From Mesorhizobium sp. (GTDB lineage Bacteria > Pseudomonadota > Alphaproteobacteria > Rhizobiales > Rhizobiaceae): DNA of 64,000 bases. The stretch spans positions 1-64,000 of the forward strand of contig SAPZ01000014.1 in assembly GCA_004020875.1 (NCBI GenBank). Direction: 5' to 3'. Below the pieces are notes generated by a model. The model worked only from the letters and a program-made list of their open reading frames with translations. It did no database searches and had not been told where the DNA came from. Of the stretch, positions 52,252 through 61,481 are shown in pieces. The translations under genes were made by a program, and so were the position numbers. Each line of letters opens with the position of its first letter. Position 1 is the stretch's first letter.

Positions 52252-53072
52252 TCAGGTCTCCACGACGCGTTTTTCCCTGAGCCTCGCCTCGAAGGCGGCG
52301 CGGTTGGGAATGACGATGGCGAGCTGGTTCTCCAGCACGTCGGCGAGCTCGGCGGCCGTCGCGATCTCGCGCTGCTCGCTGCGGCCGCCGGCATGATGCG
52401 ACGACAGGCGGTTGTTGCGCAGCGCATAGCGCCGGTCGGGCAAGCGAGCGCCGCGACCAGCGTCGACAGGAAATGCGAGCTCGGATGCGTCGACAGGAAA
52501 TGACTGGCGACCCGGTAGTCGACTTCATAGGCCTGGGTCATGTCGAAACGGTAGAGCGTGCGCCAGTCCTCGCCGATATTGGCCTGCAGGCGGAACTGGT
52601 CACCGGTCTTGACGAGGCGGAAGGTCTCGTGGGGCGTCTGCTGCTCCAGCCCGGCTTCCACAAGCAGCGGCGCCGTCAGCGTCAGGCCGCCGAAGCCGAC
52701 ATCGGCAATGTGAGTGCGGCCGCCGAGCTCGATGCGCAGCAGCATATGGCTGCGCGCCGTGATGGCGTCTTCCGGCTGGCCCCACAGCACGCGGGCGGCA
52801 AGCCCGTTGACTGTGAAGCCCAGAGCGCCAAGCGCGTGCATGAAGACGAGATTGTGCTCGAAGCAATAGCCGCCACGGCCCTGGCGAAAAATCTTTTCCT
52901 GCAGTGAAGCGACGTCGAGGCCGACGGAAACGCCCATCAAGGCATCGATGTTCTCGAACGGGATCGCCCGCGGATGCGCGGCGTGCAGCGCCTGAAGCGT
53001 GGCCAGCGAAGCGTCGGTCGGCCCGCCGTAACCGATGCGGGCAAAATAGCCATCGAGATCGAAGTCGCTCAT
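52252..53072 (-). pseudogene. nat: arylamine N-acetyltransferase, frameshifted
   Basis: The N-terminal 215 residues follow NAT proteins: FARIGYGGPTDASLATLQAL, PFENIDALMG, GRGGYCFEHN with the catalytic Cys, HMLLRIELGGRTHIADVGFGG with the catalytic His and Asp region. At about 52445 the frame changes: the family sequence PDRRYALRNNRLS continues in the next frame to a stop at 52252, while the original frame runs into a non-homologous tail. One missing base near 52440-52450 explains this. All three triad residues lie before the break, so a damaged product might still fold in part. A sequencing error is possible. Confidence 0.85.
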
Positions 53073-53159
53073 TCAGGACGGGTCCGGCTTGACCGGTCCG
53101 ATATAGGCAATGGTCACCGGTGCCGCAAACAATGAGCGAGGTTTGAGATTGGGCCAGCC

Positions 53160-54329
53160 TCAAGCCGCTTGATTGTGGTTGTTCTCGGCCGGCGCTTCAT
53201 CGACGACAGGCGTTTGCTGCGCCGCCAGGAAATTGCCGAACGGGCTCAAGCTTTCGAAATGATCGCAAAAAACCTTGATGACGACCAGCATCGGCACCGC
53301 CATCAGCGCGCCGACGAAGCCCCACAGCCAGGACCAGAAGGCGATTGCGATGAAGATCGCAACAGCGTTGATCTCAAGGCGCCGCCCGACCACCATCGGC
53401 GTCACGAACTGGCCTTCGACGATGTCGCACAGCACCACGAATGCCGGCGCCAAGAGCGCGTAGGCGATCGTGTCGAAGCTGATCAGCGCAATGACCGTGA
53501 CGATCAGGATGGTCATCAGCGCGCCGACATAGGGCAGGAAATTGAGCAAGGCCGCCATCGCCCCCCAGACCAGCGGGTTGGGCATGCCGAGCCCCCAGAG
53601 ACCCAGCCCGATAACCGTGCCGAGACTGACATTGATGATGGAGACCGTGAGCAGATAGTGCGAAATCTCGCTTTCGACGTCATAGACGATGCGCAGCGCC
53701 CGCTTCTTCTGCGTCATGCTGGCGAAGGATTGGACGATCTTCTCGTAGAACAATGTGCCGGAGGCGAGCAGGAACAGCGACAGCACGAAGACGATGGTGA
53801 TCGCGGTGCCTGCTTCCAGGATGTTGCTGGCGGCGGTGGAGAGGATGCCGGAAGGCGCCACCGCGACCCGCTGCAGGCCGGGCTCCTGCGAGGTCTCGGT
53901 CAACGCTTCCAGTTGATGGGCGAGATCCATCATTCGTTCGAGCGGCCGCTTGAACGGCGCCAGCCGTTCCGTCAACTGCTGGCCGATCGAATAGGAGTTG
54001 TTGATGAGCTCGATGACCGGTCCGCTGAGCAGATAGCCGGCGGCGGCGAAGATGAAGATCGACAGCAGCACCAAAAGCGTTGCCGAGACCACCTCCGGAA
54101 TCCCGTGTTTTCTTAGGAAGCGCACGATCGGCGTCAGTGTCAGCGCCAGCAGGAAGGCAAGCATCACCGGCATGAAGAAGGCGCGGGCGAAGTAAAGCGC
54201 CGCCGCCGTCATCAGAATGAAGATCCCGATCACCAGCGACCGCATCAGGCGCATATCCGCCCTGGCATCGGTACGCGGGTCAGGGCTTTCGGCAGCGCTT
54301 GCGCCCGAAGCGATCTGTTCGGCTTCCAT
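53160..54329 (-). CDS. AI-2E family transporter (putative permease)
   Basis: 389 residues from MEAEQIASGASA. About eight membrane helices (RSLVIGIFILMTAAALYF, MPVMLAFLLALTLTPIVRFL, and others to FWSWLWGFVGALMAVPMLVVI) and the family region WGAMAALLNFLPYVGA match UPF0118/AI-2E proteins. Substrate unknown; the family name comes from one E. coli member. Stands alone between two unrelated genes. Confidence 0.88.
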   Translation of the reverse strand: MEAEQIASGASAAESPDPRTDARADMRLMRSLVIGIFILMTAAALYFARAFFMPVMLAFLLALTLTPIVRFLRKHGIPEVVSATLLVLLSIFIFAAAGYLLSGPVIELINNSYSIGQQLTERLAPFKRPLERMMDLAHQLEALTETSQEPGLQRVAVAPSGILSTAASNILEAGTAITIVFVLSLFLLASGTLFYEKIVQSFASMTQKKRALRIVYDVESEISHYLLTVSIINVSLGTVIGLGLWGLGMPNPLVWGAMAALLNFLPYVGALMTILIVTVIALISFDTIAYALLAPAFVVLCDIVEGQFVTPMVVGRRLEINAVAIFIAIAFWSWLWGFVGALMAVPMLVVIKVFCDHFESLSPFGNFLAAQQTPVVDEAPAENNHNQAA

Positions 54330-54460
54330 CGGTTCCCTTGCAAGCCGCCAGCCGACAATGAATGCATGGCGGGCCTGTGCCCGAAACGCGGGAGTTCCGG
54401 GCAAGGTTCCAAGAGCCGGCTTTCCCGGCATCCGGAAGCCGGTTTCGAGCGGGCCGATCG

Positions 54461-55513
54461 TCAGGCAGCCGGCGCTGGCGCCGCCTTGGCCGTCTCCCAG
54501 CGCACGAGTGGCGCCACCTTGGTGCCGTAGAGCTCGATCGCCTTCATGATCTTGGCGTGCGGCATGGTGCCGATCGCCATCTGCAGAAGGAAGCGGTCGT
54601 TGTTGAAGATCCTGTGCTGGGCGACGATCTTTTCAGCCACCTGCTCGGGGTTACCCACGAAGAGGGCCCCATTGGGACCCCGCGCCTGATCGAAATGCGC
54701 CCGCGAGGTCGGGCCCCAGCCGCGCTCGCGCCCGATGCGGTTCATCACCTCGGCCTGCGGCTCGTAGAAATCGTTGGCCGCCTGCTCGGTCGTCTCGGCG
54801 ATGAAGCCATGCACGTTGATGCTGGTGGCAAGCGTTGCCGTATCGGTGCCGGCGCGGCGCGCCGCCTCGCGATAGATATCGAACAGCGGCGCGAAACGTG
54901 CCGGCTCGCCGCCGATGATGGCCAAGGCCAGCGGCAGGCCGAGCACGCCGGCGCGGGCGGCGGATTGCGGCGTGCCGCCGATGGCGATCCAGATCGGCAG
55001 CTTTTCCTGGAACGGACGCGGGTAGACGCCCCGGCCATTGATCGGCGCGCGCAGCTTGCCCTGCCACGTCACCTTCACCTGGTCCCGGATGGCGAGCAAG
55101 AGGTCGAGCTTCTCGGCGAAGAGTTCGTCATAGTCTTCCAGCTTGTAGCCGAACAGCGGGAAGGATTCGATGAAGGAGCCGCGCCCGGCCATGATCTCGG
55201 CGCGGCCGTTGGACAGAAGGTCGAGAGTCGCGAATTGCTGGAAGACGCGCACCGGATCGTCGGAGGAGAGCACCGTGACCGCGCTGCTAAGGCGGATCCG
55301 CTTCGTGCGCTCAGCCGCGGCGGCAAGCGCCACGACGGGCGCGGAGGCGGCATAGTCAGGGCGGTGATGCTCGCCGAGCCCGAACACGTCGAGGCCGACC
55401 TGGTCGGCCAGCTCGATTTCCTCGATGAGGTTGCGCAGCCGCTCATGCGGGCCGATGGCGCCGGGACCCGGCTCCGGGCTGACATCAGCGAAAGTGTAGA
55501 GACCGAGTTCCAT
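54461..55513 (-). CDS. luciferase-like (LLM) oxidoreductase
   Basis: 350 residues. MELGLYTFADVSPEP, LDVFGLGEHHRPDYAASAP (the G-E-H-H motif), IRLSSAVTVLSSDDPVRVFQQFATLDLLSNGRAEIMAGRGSF in consecutive motifs and PIWIAIGGTPQSAARAG mark a bacterial LLM monooxygenase of the group with F420- or FMN-dependent members. Substrate unknown. Confidence 0.92.
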   Translation of the reverse strand: MELGLYTFADVSPEPGPGAIGPHERLRNLIEEIELADQVGLDVFGLGEHHRPDYAASAPVVALAAAAERTKRIRLSSAVTVLSSDDPVRVFQQFATLDLLSNGRAEIMAGRGSFIESFPLFGYKLEDYDELFAEKLDLLLAIRDQVKVTWQGKLRAPINGRGVYPRPFQEKLPIWIAIGGTPQSAARAGVLGLPLALAIIGGEPARFAPLFDIYREAARRAGTDTATLATSINVHGFIAETTEQAANDFYEPQAEVMNRIGRERGWGPTSRAHFDQARGPNGALFVGNPEQVAEKIVAQHRIFNNDRFLLQMAIGTMPHAKIMKAIELYGTKVAPLVRWETAKAAPAPAA

Positions 55514-55527
55514 CTGGTTGTGTCCTA

Positions 55528-55576
55528 AAGCATGTCTCCCGAAGGTGGGAACCGGTTTCGGGATAAAGACATGCGT
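55528..55576. repeat. dispersed palindromic element
   Basis: AAGCATGTC at 55528-55536 pairs with GACATGCGT at 55568-55576; the centre holds CCCGAAGGTGGGAACCGG followed by TTTCGGG. Same family as the element at 61984. Confidence 0.55.
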
Positions 55577-55847
55577 AAATCGAAAACCCTAAAGCGCATG
55601 GAGCGAATCTGAAAGATCGCGAGGCGCTTTAAGGGCGTTCATGGATGTTGCTTGTCGGCGCTAGAGGTAACGATCTGCCTTGCCGCCCGCCAGAGGCGCG
55701 ATCGGTGAACAGTCCATCGCATGGTGCCGGGCCGTATCCCTGCGGCAACAAGCCCGGTTTTTTCATGGCTGGCATACCGTTTTGGCGCTTGAACTCGCCG
55801 CTTTCACGCGTATGTAAGCGTCGCGAATAGACTGCAGGGAAGTACAC

Positions 55848-56276
55848 TTGGCTATCTACAGGGAAAAAGACATTTTCGAGCGGCGCAATGCCGCGAACGA
55901 GGCAAAGAAGGCGCTGCTCGCGCGCTTCAAGGCAAAGCCGGCGGCGGATGATCCTGTCGTTCTGGCGCGCCAGGCCGAACGCAAGGCGATCCTCGAGGCT
56001 CGCGCCATCCGCGAAGCGGAGAAGGCAAGGCTGAAGCAGGAAAAGTTGGCGCGCGAAGCGGCCGAGAAGGCCGAACGTGAAGCAGCAGCTGAAGCGGCAC
56101 GTATCGCCGCTGAAGAGGCCGCTGCGGCCGAGGCCAAAATCCGCGAGGCCGAGGAAGCAGAGCGCATCGCGCTCGAGCTTGCCGATGAGGCCGCGCGCAA
56201 GGCCAAGCGTGACGCACGCTACGCCGCCCGCAAGGCGCGTGTCGGCAGGACGCCTCCGGGCTTCTCCGCCCGCTAG
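55848..56276 (+). CDS. DUF6481-like charged helical protein
   Basis: 142 residues, nearly all one long charged helix rich in Ala, Glu, Lys and Arg (EARAIREAEKARLKQEKLA and repeats of AEKAERE type), predicted as a coiled coil. The front end MAIYREKDIFERRNAANEAK and tail ARVGRTPPGFSAR look conserved in rhizobial proteins of this kind. The only good start is a TTG at 55848 with AGGGAAG upstream. Function unknown. Confidence 0.7.
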   Translation: MAIYREKDIFERRNAANEAKKALLARFKAKPAADDPVVLARQAERKAILEARAIREAEKARLKQEKLAREAAEKAEREAAAEAARIAAEEAAAAEAKIREAEEAERIALELADEAARKAKRDARYAARKARVGRTPPGFSAR

Positions 56277-56347
56277 AGCAATTCTAGCTCGGGTTTGCTG
56301 GACAAGTAAGCCAGGGTCGCCGAAAGCGGCCCTGAACGCGTTTGCGC

Positions 56348-56662
56348 TTAAGCGACGAGCTTCAGCCCAACGATGCCGCAAACGATCAGGCCGATGCAGG
56401 CGAGCCGCACCGCGGTTGCCGGTTCGCCGAGCAGCCAGATGCCGAGCAGCGCCGTGCCGACGGTGCCGATGCCGGTCCATACCGCATAGGCCGTGCCGAC
56501 AGGCAGCGTCTTCAGCGCCAGGCCGAGCAGGCCGAGGCTGACGATCATCGAGGCGATGGTGAGAAGGGTCGGCAGCGGCCTGGAGAAGCCGTCGGTATAT
56601 TTGAGGCCGATCGCCCAGCCGATCTCGAACAGACCGGCGAAGAAGAGAAAAATCCACGACAT
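56348..56662 (-). CDS. gdx: SMR family exporter (SugE/Gdx type)
   Basis: 104 residues and four membrane helices. MSWIFLFFAGLFEIGWAIGLKYTDGF carries the key Glu; VGTAYAVWTGIGTVGTALLGI is the SMR signature, and the last helix ends GIVGLKLVA. The pattern W-I-x-L-x-x-A-G-x-x-E-I-G-W-A-x-x-L-K is that of the guanidinium exporter (Gdx/SugE) subgroup, not of multidrug EmrE. A guanidine riboswitch was not seen upstream. Confidence 0.9.
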   Translation of the reverse strand: MSWIFLFFAGLFEIGWAIGLKYTDGFSRPLPTLLTIASMIVSLGLLGLALKTLPVGTAYAVWTGIGTVGTALLGIWLLGEPATAVRLACIGLIVCGIVGLKLVA

Positions 56663-56857
56663 CAACGCACTCCGTCATTCCGGCATCGGTCGGGATGCTC
56701 GGCTGGCGGGTCGTCCCGGCCGGTTTTTCGGCGAAGCGAGGTCGTCCTCGCCCTGCGATATGGGAGTGGCCTGTCCCGCGATCAACAAAATACCGGCAGC
56801 ATTCTCATGCCGCCGGCTCAGATTCTGCAGGGAGCCGGATCGACCGAATTCGGCCGC

Positions 56858-56983
56858 CTACTTTTCCTTGATGCGCATCGCCTTGACCGGCGGCGCCTTC
56901 GGAGCCGGGGCCGCGGCGGGCTTCTTGGCATCCTTCTTCGGCTTGCGGGCTTCCTTGCCCGCCTTCATCGCACCTTTAGCCAT
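56858..56983 (-). CDS. small Lys/Ala/Pro-rich protein, 41 aa
   Basis: MAKGAMKAGKEARKPKKDAK, then a Pro-Ala linker and VKAMRIKEK. It is preceded by GGAGGAG seven bases upstream, a strong ribosome binding site, which supports translation. Highly basic, possibly nucleic-acid binding. I believe similar small proteins occur in other rhizobia, but have no function for it. The longer frame upstream is antisense to the CDF transporter and is not part of the gene. Confidence 0.62.
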   Translation of the reverse strand: MAKGAMKAGKEARKPKKDAKKPAAAPAPKAPPVKAMRIKEK

Positions 56984-57196
56984 GATTCGCTCCTCCGATT
57001 GTGGGCAATCCGAGTGAAACAACAGAAATGACGGACTGCAAGAGGCTGTGCGGCTTCGCGAAGCCGCCCGGCTGGATGTCAACCGATTTTCCTTTCGCCG
57101 CGGCCGGCTTGAACCTCGGTCCTGCTGGCGCATTGTCTGTGGAGCTTCGGCGGGCGGCCCGCTAAGGTCGATGCGTCGCACAGAGGTCAAAAGCCA

Positions 57197-58156
57197 ATGG
57201 CAGGGCATGCCGGCTCGAAAATGGTCATCTACGCCGCGCTTGCCGGCAATCTGGCGATTGCGGCGACCAAATTCGCGGCCGCGTTCTTCACCGGCTCGTC
57301 CGCCATGCTGTCGGAAGGCGTACATTCGCTGGTCGACACCGGCAATGGCGGGCTCTTGCTCTATGGCATGCGCCGCGCCGCGCGGCCGCCCGACCGCTCG
57401 CATCCGCTCGGCCACGGACGAGAGCTCTATTTCTGGAGCTTTATCGTCGCGCTTCTGGTGTTCGCGCTCGGCGCCGGCGTTTCCTTCTACGAAGGCGTCA
57501 TCCACATCATGGCGCCCGAACCTGTCGCCAACGCCAAGGTCAACTACATCGTGCTCGGCCTGTCCTTCCTGTTCGAGGGCAGCTCCTGGCTGGTGGCGCT
57601 GAGGGAGTTTCGCCAGCAGAAAGGCAAGCGGGGCTGGCTGCAGGCCGTGCAATCGAGCAAGGATCCGAGCGTCTACACCGTGCTGTTCGAGGATAGCGCC
57701 GCATTGCTTGGCCTCATCGTTGCCTTCGCAGGTATCCTCTCGGCGCAACTTCTGGAGATGCCGGAGCTCGATGGCGTCGGCTCGATCGGCATCGCCGTCA
57801 TCCTTGGCGCCACCGCAATCTTCCTGGCGCGCGAGAGCAAGGGCCTGCTGCTCGGCGAGCCTGCGTCACCCGAGATTCAGAAGGAGGTCTTGGCCATCGC
57901 CCAGCAGGATCCGGCGGTGCAGCGGGCGAACGGCATCCTCAGCGTCCATATCGGACCGGAAGAGATCGTCGCGGGGTTGAGCATCGAATTCGAGGATCAC
58001 CTCACCGCGCCCGAGATCGAAGCCTGCGTCGAGCGCCTGGAGGCAAGGCTCAAAAAGGAGATGCCGCAAATCTCCAGGCTATTCGTCAAGCCGCAGGCGA
58101 CTGGCACATGGGAGCAGCGGCGCAAGGCCATGGCCGAGGCTTCGGACGAGGACTAA
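57197..58156 (+). CDS. cation diffusion facilitator transporter
   Basis: 319 residues. MVIYAALAGNLAIAATKFAAA (first helix), MLSEGVHSLVDTGNGGLLLYG (the H-S-x-x-D-T metal site), HPLGHGRELYFWSF, then helices 3-6 and a cytoplasmic C-terminal domain (HIGPEEIVAGLSIEF). It exchanges divalent metal ions (Zn, Mn, Fe or Co) for protons; which one cannot be told from sequence. Confidence 0.9.
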   Translation: MAGHAGSKMVIYAALAGNLAIAATKFAAAFFTGSSAMLSEGVHSLVDTGNGGLLLYGMRRAARPPDRSHPLGHGRELYFWSFIVALLVFALGAGVSFYEGVIHIMAPEPVANAKVNYIVLGLSFLFEGSSWLVALREFRQQKGKRGWLQAVQSSKDPSVYTVLFEDSAALLGLIVAFAGILSAQLLEMPELDGVGSIGIAVILGATAIFLARESKGLLLGEPASPEIQKEVLAIAQQDPAVQRANGILSVHIGPEEIVAGLSIEFEDHLTAPEIEACVERLEARLKKEMPQISRLFVKPQATGTWEQRRKAMAEASDED

Positions 58157-58196
58157 GCTCAATGCAGCACAACGAACTTCGTAAGGAGGAAGGCCG

Positions 58197-58601
58197 ATGA
58201 AGATCGACGGCGGATGCCACTGCGGCGCGATCACCTATGAGGCAGAGGTCGATCCGGAAAAGACCGGAATCTGCCATTGCACGGATTGCCAGCAGCTGAC
58301 GGGAACAGCCTTTCGCGTGACTGTGGGGGCGCCAGAAGAGCATTACCGGATCACCAAGGGCACGCCGAAAGTCTATATCAAGACCGGATCGAGCGGCGCC
58401 AAGCGGGCGCAAGGCTTCTGCGGCGACTGCGGCTCGCACCTCTATGCAACTTCAGCCGGCGACGGACCCAAAATCTATGGCATCAGGGTCGGCACAGCGC
58501 GCCAGCGCGAAGATCTCGTTCCGAGAAGACAGGTCTGGCACCGCTCGGCGCTGCATTGGTTGCCAGAATTCGAAGGCATGACGACGATCGAGGAGCAGTA
58601 G
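58197..58601 (+). CDS. GFA family zinc protein
   Basis: 134 residues. Cys motifs GGCHCGAI, CHCTDCQQLTG and GFCGDCGSHLYA form the two zinc sites of the glutathione-dependent formaldehyde-activating (Gfa/CENP-V) fold. Most members do not act on formaldehyde, so the family name is the safest call. Good ribosome site (AAGGAGGAA) before 58197. Follows the CDF gene by 40 bp. Confidence 0.92.
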   Translation: MKIDGGCHCGAITYEAEVDPEKTGICHCTDCQQLTGTAFRVTVGAPEEHYRITKGTPKVYIKTGSSGAKRAQGFCGDCGSHLYATSAGDGPKIYGIRVGTARQREDLVPRRQVWHRSALHWLPEFEGMTTIEEQ

Positions 58602-58604
58602 GGG

Positions 58605-59852
58605 TCAGTCGCCGTCCTCGACGACCCGCAGCCTGAGTTGTCCCGTCTTTGAATCGGCCACCCGCGCGCCGCCTTCGGCCTTCGCCGGGCGCTGCTGCTC
58701 GTTCTCGCCCTCGGCGAATTCCAGCGCCTCGATCTTCTGGCCGCGCTTGGTGACCTTCGACGTCGACACCAGGATGTCGTCGATGTCCTTGGCCGCCTGG
58801 CCGAAATGCGTCTGCAGTCGGCGCACCCGTTCGTCGACCCTTGCCACATCCTCCATCAGCCGGATGACCTCGCCCTGGATCAAATGCGCCTGCTCGCGCA
58901 TGCGGGCGTCCTTGAGGATCGCCTGGATCACCTGGATCGACAACATCAGCAGCGAAGGCGAGACGATGACGACGCGGGCGCGGTGCGCCTTCTGCACCAC
59001 CGCCTCGAAATTCTCGTGGATTTCCGCGAACACCGATTCGGAGGGCACGAACATGAAGGCAGTGTCCTGCGTCTCGCCCTGGATCAGGTATTTCTCCGCG
59101 ATATCGCGGATATGCACCTCAATGTCGCGCCGGAAGGCCTGCGCCGCCACCTTCTGCATGTCGGCGCCCTCGGCGGCGCGGATGGCGTTCCACGCTTCCA
59201 GCGGGAACTTGGCGTCGATGGCGAGCATCGGCGCGCCGTTGGGCATCCGCACCAGGCAGTCGGGCCGGCTGCCATTGCTGAGGCTGGCCTGGAACTCGTA
59301 GGCGCCGTGCGGCAACCCGTCGGCGACGATCGCCTCCATCCGCGACTGGCCAAAGGCGCCACGCGTCTGCTTGTTGGAGAGGATGGCCTGCAACTGCACG
59401 ACCTGCCCGGCCAGGGACTGGATATTGCCCTGCGCGGTATCGATCACCGCAAGCCGCTCCTGCAGCTTGGCCAGGCTTTCATGCGTCGACTTGGTCTGCT
59501 CGGCCATGGTCTGGCCGATGCGGCCGGTCATGGCGTCGAGCCGTTGCCCGAGCGATTGCGTAAGCTCCGCCTGCCTGGCGCCGAACACGTCGGCGATCGC
59601 GCCCATGCGCCCCTGCATCTCGGCCTGCGCCTGCATGATGTCGGCCATCCGCGCCTCGGTGTCGCGGGCATGGTCGGCCGCTTCCACAGCGGCAACCGCG
59701 CGCGCCTTGGCCGCGCGCCACAGGGCGATGACGAGCGCGGCGAACAGCACGACGAACAGGACAGCGACGATACCAAGCGCCTGGCCGAGCGTGATCGTGG
59801 TGGCGCCGAGCCGCGCGACCGGTTGCGAAAGGATGGAGGTCACGTCGTTCAT
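58605..59852 (-). CDS. rmuC: DNA recombination protein RmuC homologue
   Basis: 415 residues from MNDVTSILSQPVARLG. One membrane helix near the N-terminus (ALGIVAVLFVVLFAALVIALW), a long coiled coil (about 50-150, ALGQRLDAMTGRIGQTMAEQ-like), then the RmuC domain: GAYEFQASLSNGSRPDCLV, MLAIDAKFPLEAW, IAEKYLIQGETQDTAFMFVPSE and MLSIQVIQAILKDARM. RmuC belongs to PD-(D/E)XK nuclease-like proteins that limit DNA inversions; D-A-K in the second motif is the nuclease core. Convergent with gfa. Confidence 0.93.
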   Translation of the reverse strand: MNDVTSILSQPVARLGATTITLGQALGIVAVLFVVLFAALVIALWRAAKARAVAAVEAADHARDTEARMADIMQAQAEMQGRMGAIADVFGARQAELTQSLGQRLDAMTGRIGQTMAEQTKSTHESLAKLQERLAVIDTAQGNIQSLAGQVVQLQAILSNKQTRGAFGQSRMEAIVADGLPHGAYEFQASLSNGSRPDCLVRMPNGAPMLAIDAKFPLEAWNAIRAAEGADMQKVAAQAFRRDIEVHIRDIAEKYLIQGETQDTAFMFVPSESVFAEIHENFEAVVQKAHRARVVIVSPSLLMLSIQVIQAILKDARMREQAHLIQGEVIRLMEDVARVDERVRRLQTHFGQAAKDIDDILVSTSKVTKRGQKIEALEFAEGENEQQRPAKAEGGARVADSKTGQLRLRVVEDGD

Positions 59853-59955
59853 GCGCGCAGCATAACCGATTCGCATCGCCGGCACAGATCAAAACGTGAA
59901 CAGGGAAAGGCTGCCCCCGTTGACGCTTCTCAAGCGAAGTCTTAGGTGAGACGCC

Positions 59956-60486
59956 ATGTCGATCAAGCCGCTCATCATTCTTCCCGATTCCATCCTGCGC
60001 CAGGTTTCCAAGCCGGTGGAGCGCGTCGACGCCGATCTGCGCAAGCTCGCCGACGACATGCTGGAGACCATGTATGACGCGCCGGGCATCGGCCTTGCGG
60101 CAATCCAGGTCGGCGAGCCGCGGCGGCTGCTGGTCATCGATCTCGCCAAGGAAGGCGAGCCGCCCGAACCGCATGTCTTCATCAATCCGGAAGTGCTCGA
60201 GAGTTCCGATCAGCGTTCCGTCTATGAGGAAGGCTGCCTGTCGATCCCCGACTATTACGCCGAGGTCGAGCGCCCGGCCTCGGTGCGGGTGAAATATCTC
60301 GACCGCGACGGCAAATTGCAGGAGACGCAGGCGGAAGGCCTGATGGCCACCTGCCTGCAGCACGAGATCGATCACCTCAACGGCGTGCTGTTCATCGACC
60401 ACATCTCGAAGCTGAAGCGCGACATGGTGGTGAGGAAGTTCAAGAAACTCGCCAAGGACAAGGCGCCGGGCAAGATGGTGGGCTAG
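59956..60486 (+). CDS. def: peptide deformylase
   Basis: 176 residues. IGLAAIQVGEPRRLLVID (motif 1, G-I-G-L-A-A-x-Q), EEGCLSIPDYYAEV (motif 2, E-G-C-L-S) and LQHEIDHLNGVLFIDHIS (motif 3, H-E-x-D-H) are complete. It removes the formyl group from nascent proteins. Paired with fmt 59 bp downstream, as in most bacteria. Confidence 0.98.
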   Translation: MSIKPLIILPDSILRQVSKPVERVDADLRKLADDMLETMYDAPGIGLAAIQVGEPRRLLVIDLAKEGEPPEPHVFINPEVLESSDQRSVYEEGCLSIPDYYAEVERPASVRVKYLDRDGKLQETQAEGLMATCLQHEIDHLNGVLFIDHISKLKRDMVVRKFKKLAKDKAPGKMVG

Positions 60487-60545
60487 GGGGCCTTTTTGGC
60501 CGCGCGAGCACCTGAAGCCACCGCAAGACAGGATCGCAGGACCTC

Positions 60546-61481
60546 ATGCCGCTTCGCGTCATCTTCATGGGCACGCCGGATTTTTCCGTGCCGACCTTGC
60601 GCGCCATCGCCGAGGCCGGCCACCAGATCGCCGCCGTCTACACACAGCCGCCGCGCGCCGCCGGCCGCCGCGGGCTGGAGTTGACGCCGTCCCCGGTGTA
60701 TCGCGAGGCCGAGCGGCTGGGGCTCGAAGTGCGCACGCCGACATCGCTCAAAAGTGAGGCGGAGCAGGCGGCTTTCGCCGCCCTGCAAGCCGATGTCGCC
60801 GTGGTTATCGCCTATGGACTGCTGTTGCCGAAAGCCGTTTTGGACGCCCCGCGGCTCGGCTGCCTCAACGGACATGCCTCGCTTTTGCCACGCTGGCGTG
60901 GTGCTGCTCCCATCCAGCGCGCCATCATGGCCGGCGACAGCGAAACCGGCATGATGGTCATGAAGATGGAAGAGGGTCTCGATACCGGGCCGGTGGCTTT
61001 GGTTGAAAAATGCGCCATCGCACCCGATATCACGGCCGGCGAATTGCATGACCGCCTGATGGTTCAGGGCGCTTCGCTGATGGTCGAGGCGCTTGCGCAG
61101 TTGGGGATAAATTGTCTGACATTTACCCCGCAGGCGGCGGAAGGAGTGACCTACGCCCGAAAGATCGATAAATCGGAGACACGCGTAAATTGGACGCGGC
61201 CTTCTGGCGAAGTCCACAATCACATTCGCGGCCTCTCGCCCTTTCCGGGCGCGTGGTGCGAGGTCGAAATTGGCGGCCGCATGGAGCGGCTGAAACTGCT
61301 TCGCTCGACGCTTTCTGATGGCGTCGGCGAGTCGGGAGGAATTCTCGATGACCGGCTGACGGTCGCCTGCGGGTCGGGCGCGGTCAGGCTGGTCGAAGTT
61401 CAACGGGCGGGCGGAAAGCCTGCCGCCGCGCAGGAGTTTTTGCGCGGAGCCAAGATCGAAAAAGGAACGAAACTCACATGA
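60546..61481 (+). CDS. fmt: methionyl-tRNA formyltransferase
   Basis: 311 residues. LRVIFMGTPDFSVPTLRAI, PSPVYREAERLGLEV, LNGHASLLPRWRGAAPIQRAI (catalytic Asn and His with the S-L-L-P-x-W-R-G-A-A-P-I motif) and MMVMKMEEGLDTGPVAL (Asp) make a complete Fmt. It formylates initiator Met-tRNA. Its stop overlaps the GNAT gene start by 4 bp (ATGA). Confidence 0.98.
   Translation: MPLRVIFMGTPDFSVPTLRAIAEAGHQIAAVYTQPPRAAGRRGLELTPSPVYREAERLGLEVRTPTSLKSEAEQAAFAALQADVAVVIAYGLLLPKAVLDAPRLGCLNGHASLLPRWRGAAPIQRAIMAGDSETGMMVMKMEEGLDTGPVALVEKCAIAPDITAGELHDRLMVQGASLMVEALAQLGINCLTFTPQAAEGVTYARKIDKSETRVNWTRPSGEVHNHIRGLSPFPGAWCEVEIGGRMERLKLLRSTLSDGVGESGGILDDRLTVACGSGAVRLVEVQRAGGKPAAAQEFLRGAKIEKGTKLT

Noticed and set aside
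56984..57748. N-terminal extension of the 41-residue basic protein
   Set aside because: The extension is entirely antisense to the CDF transporter, while a strong ribosome site lies just before Met at 56983.
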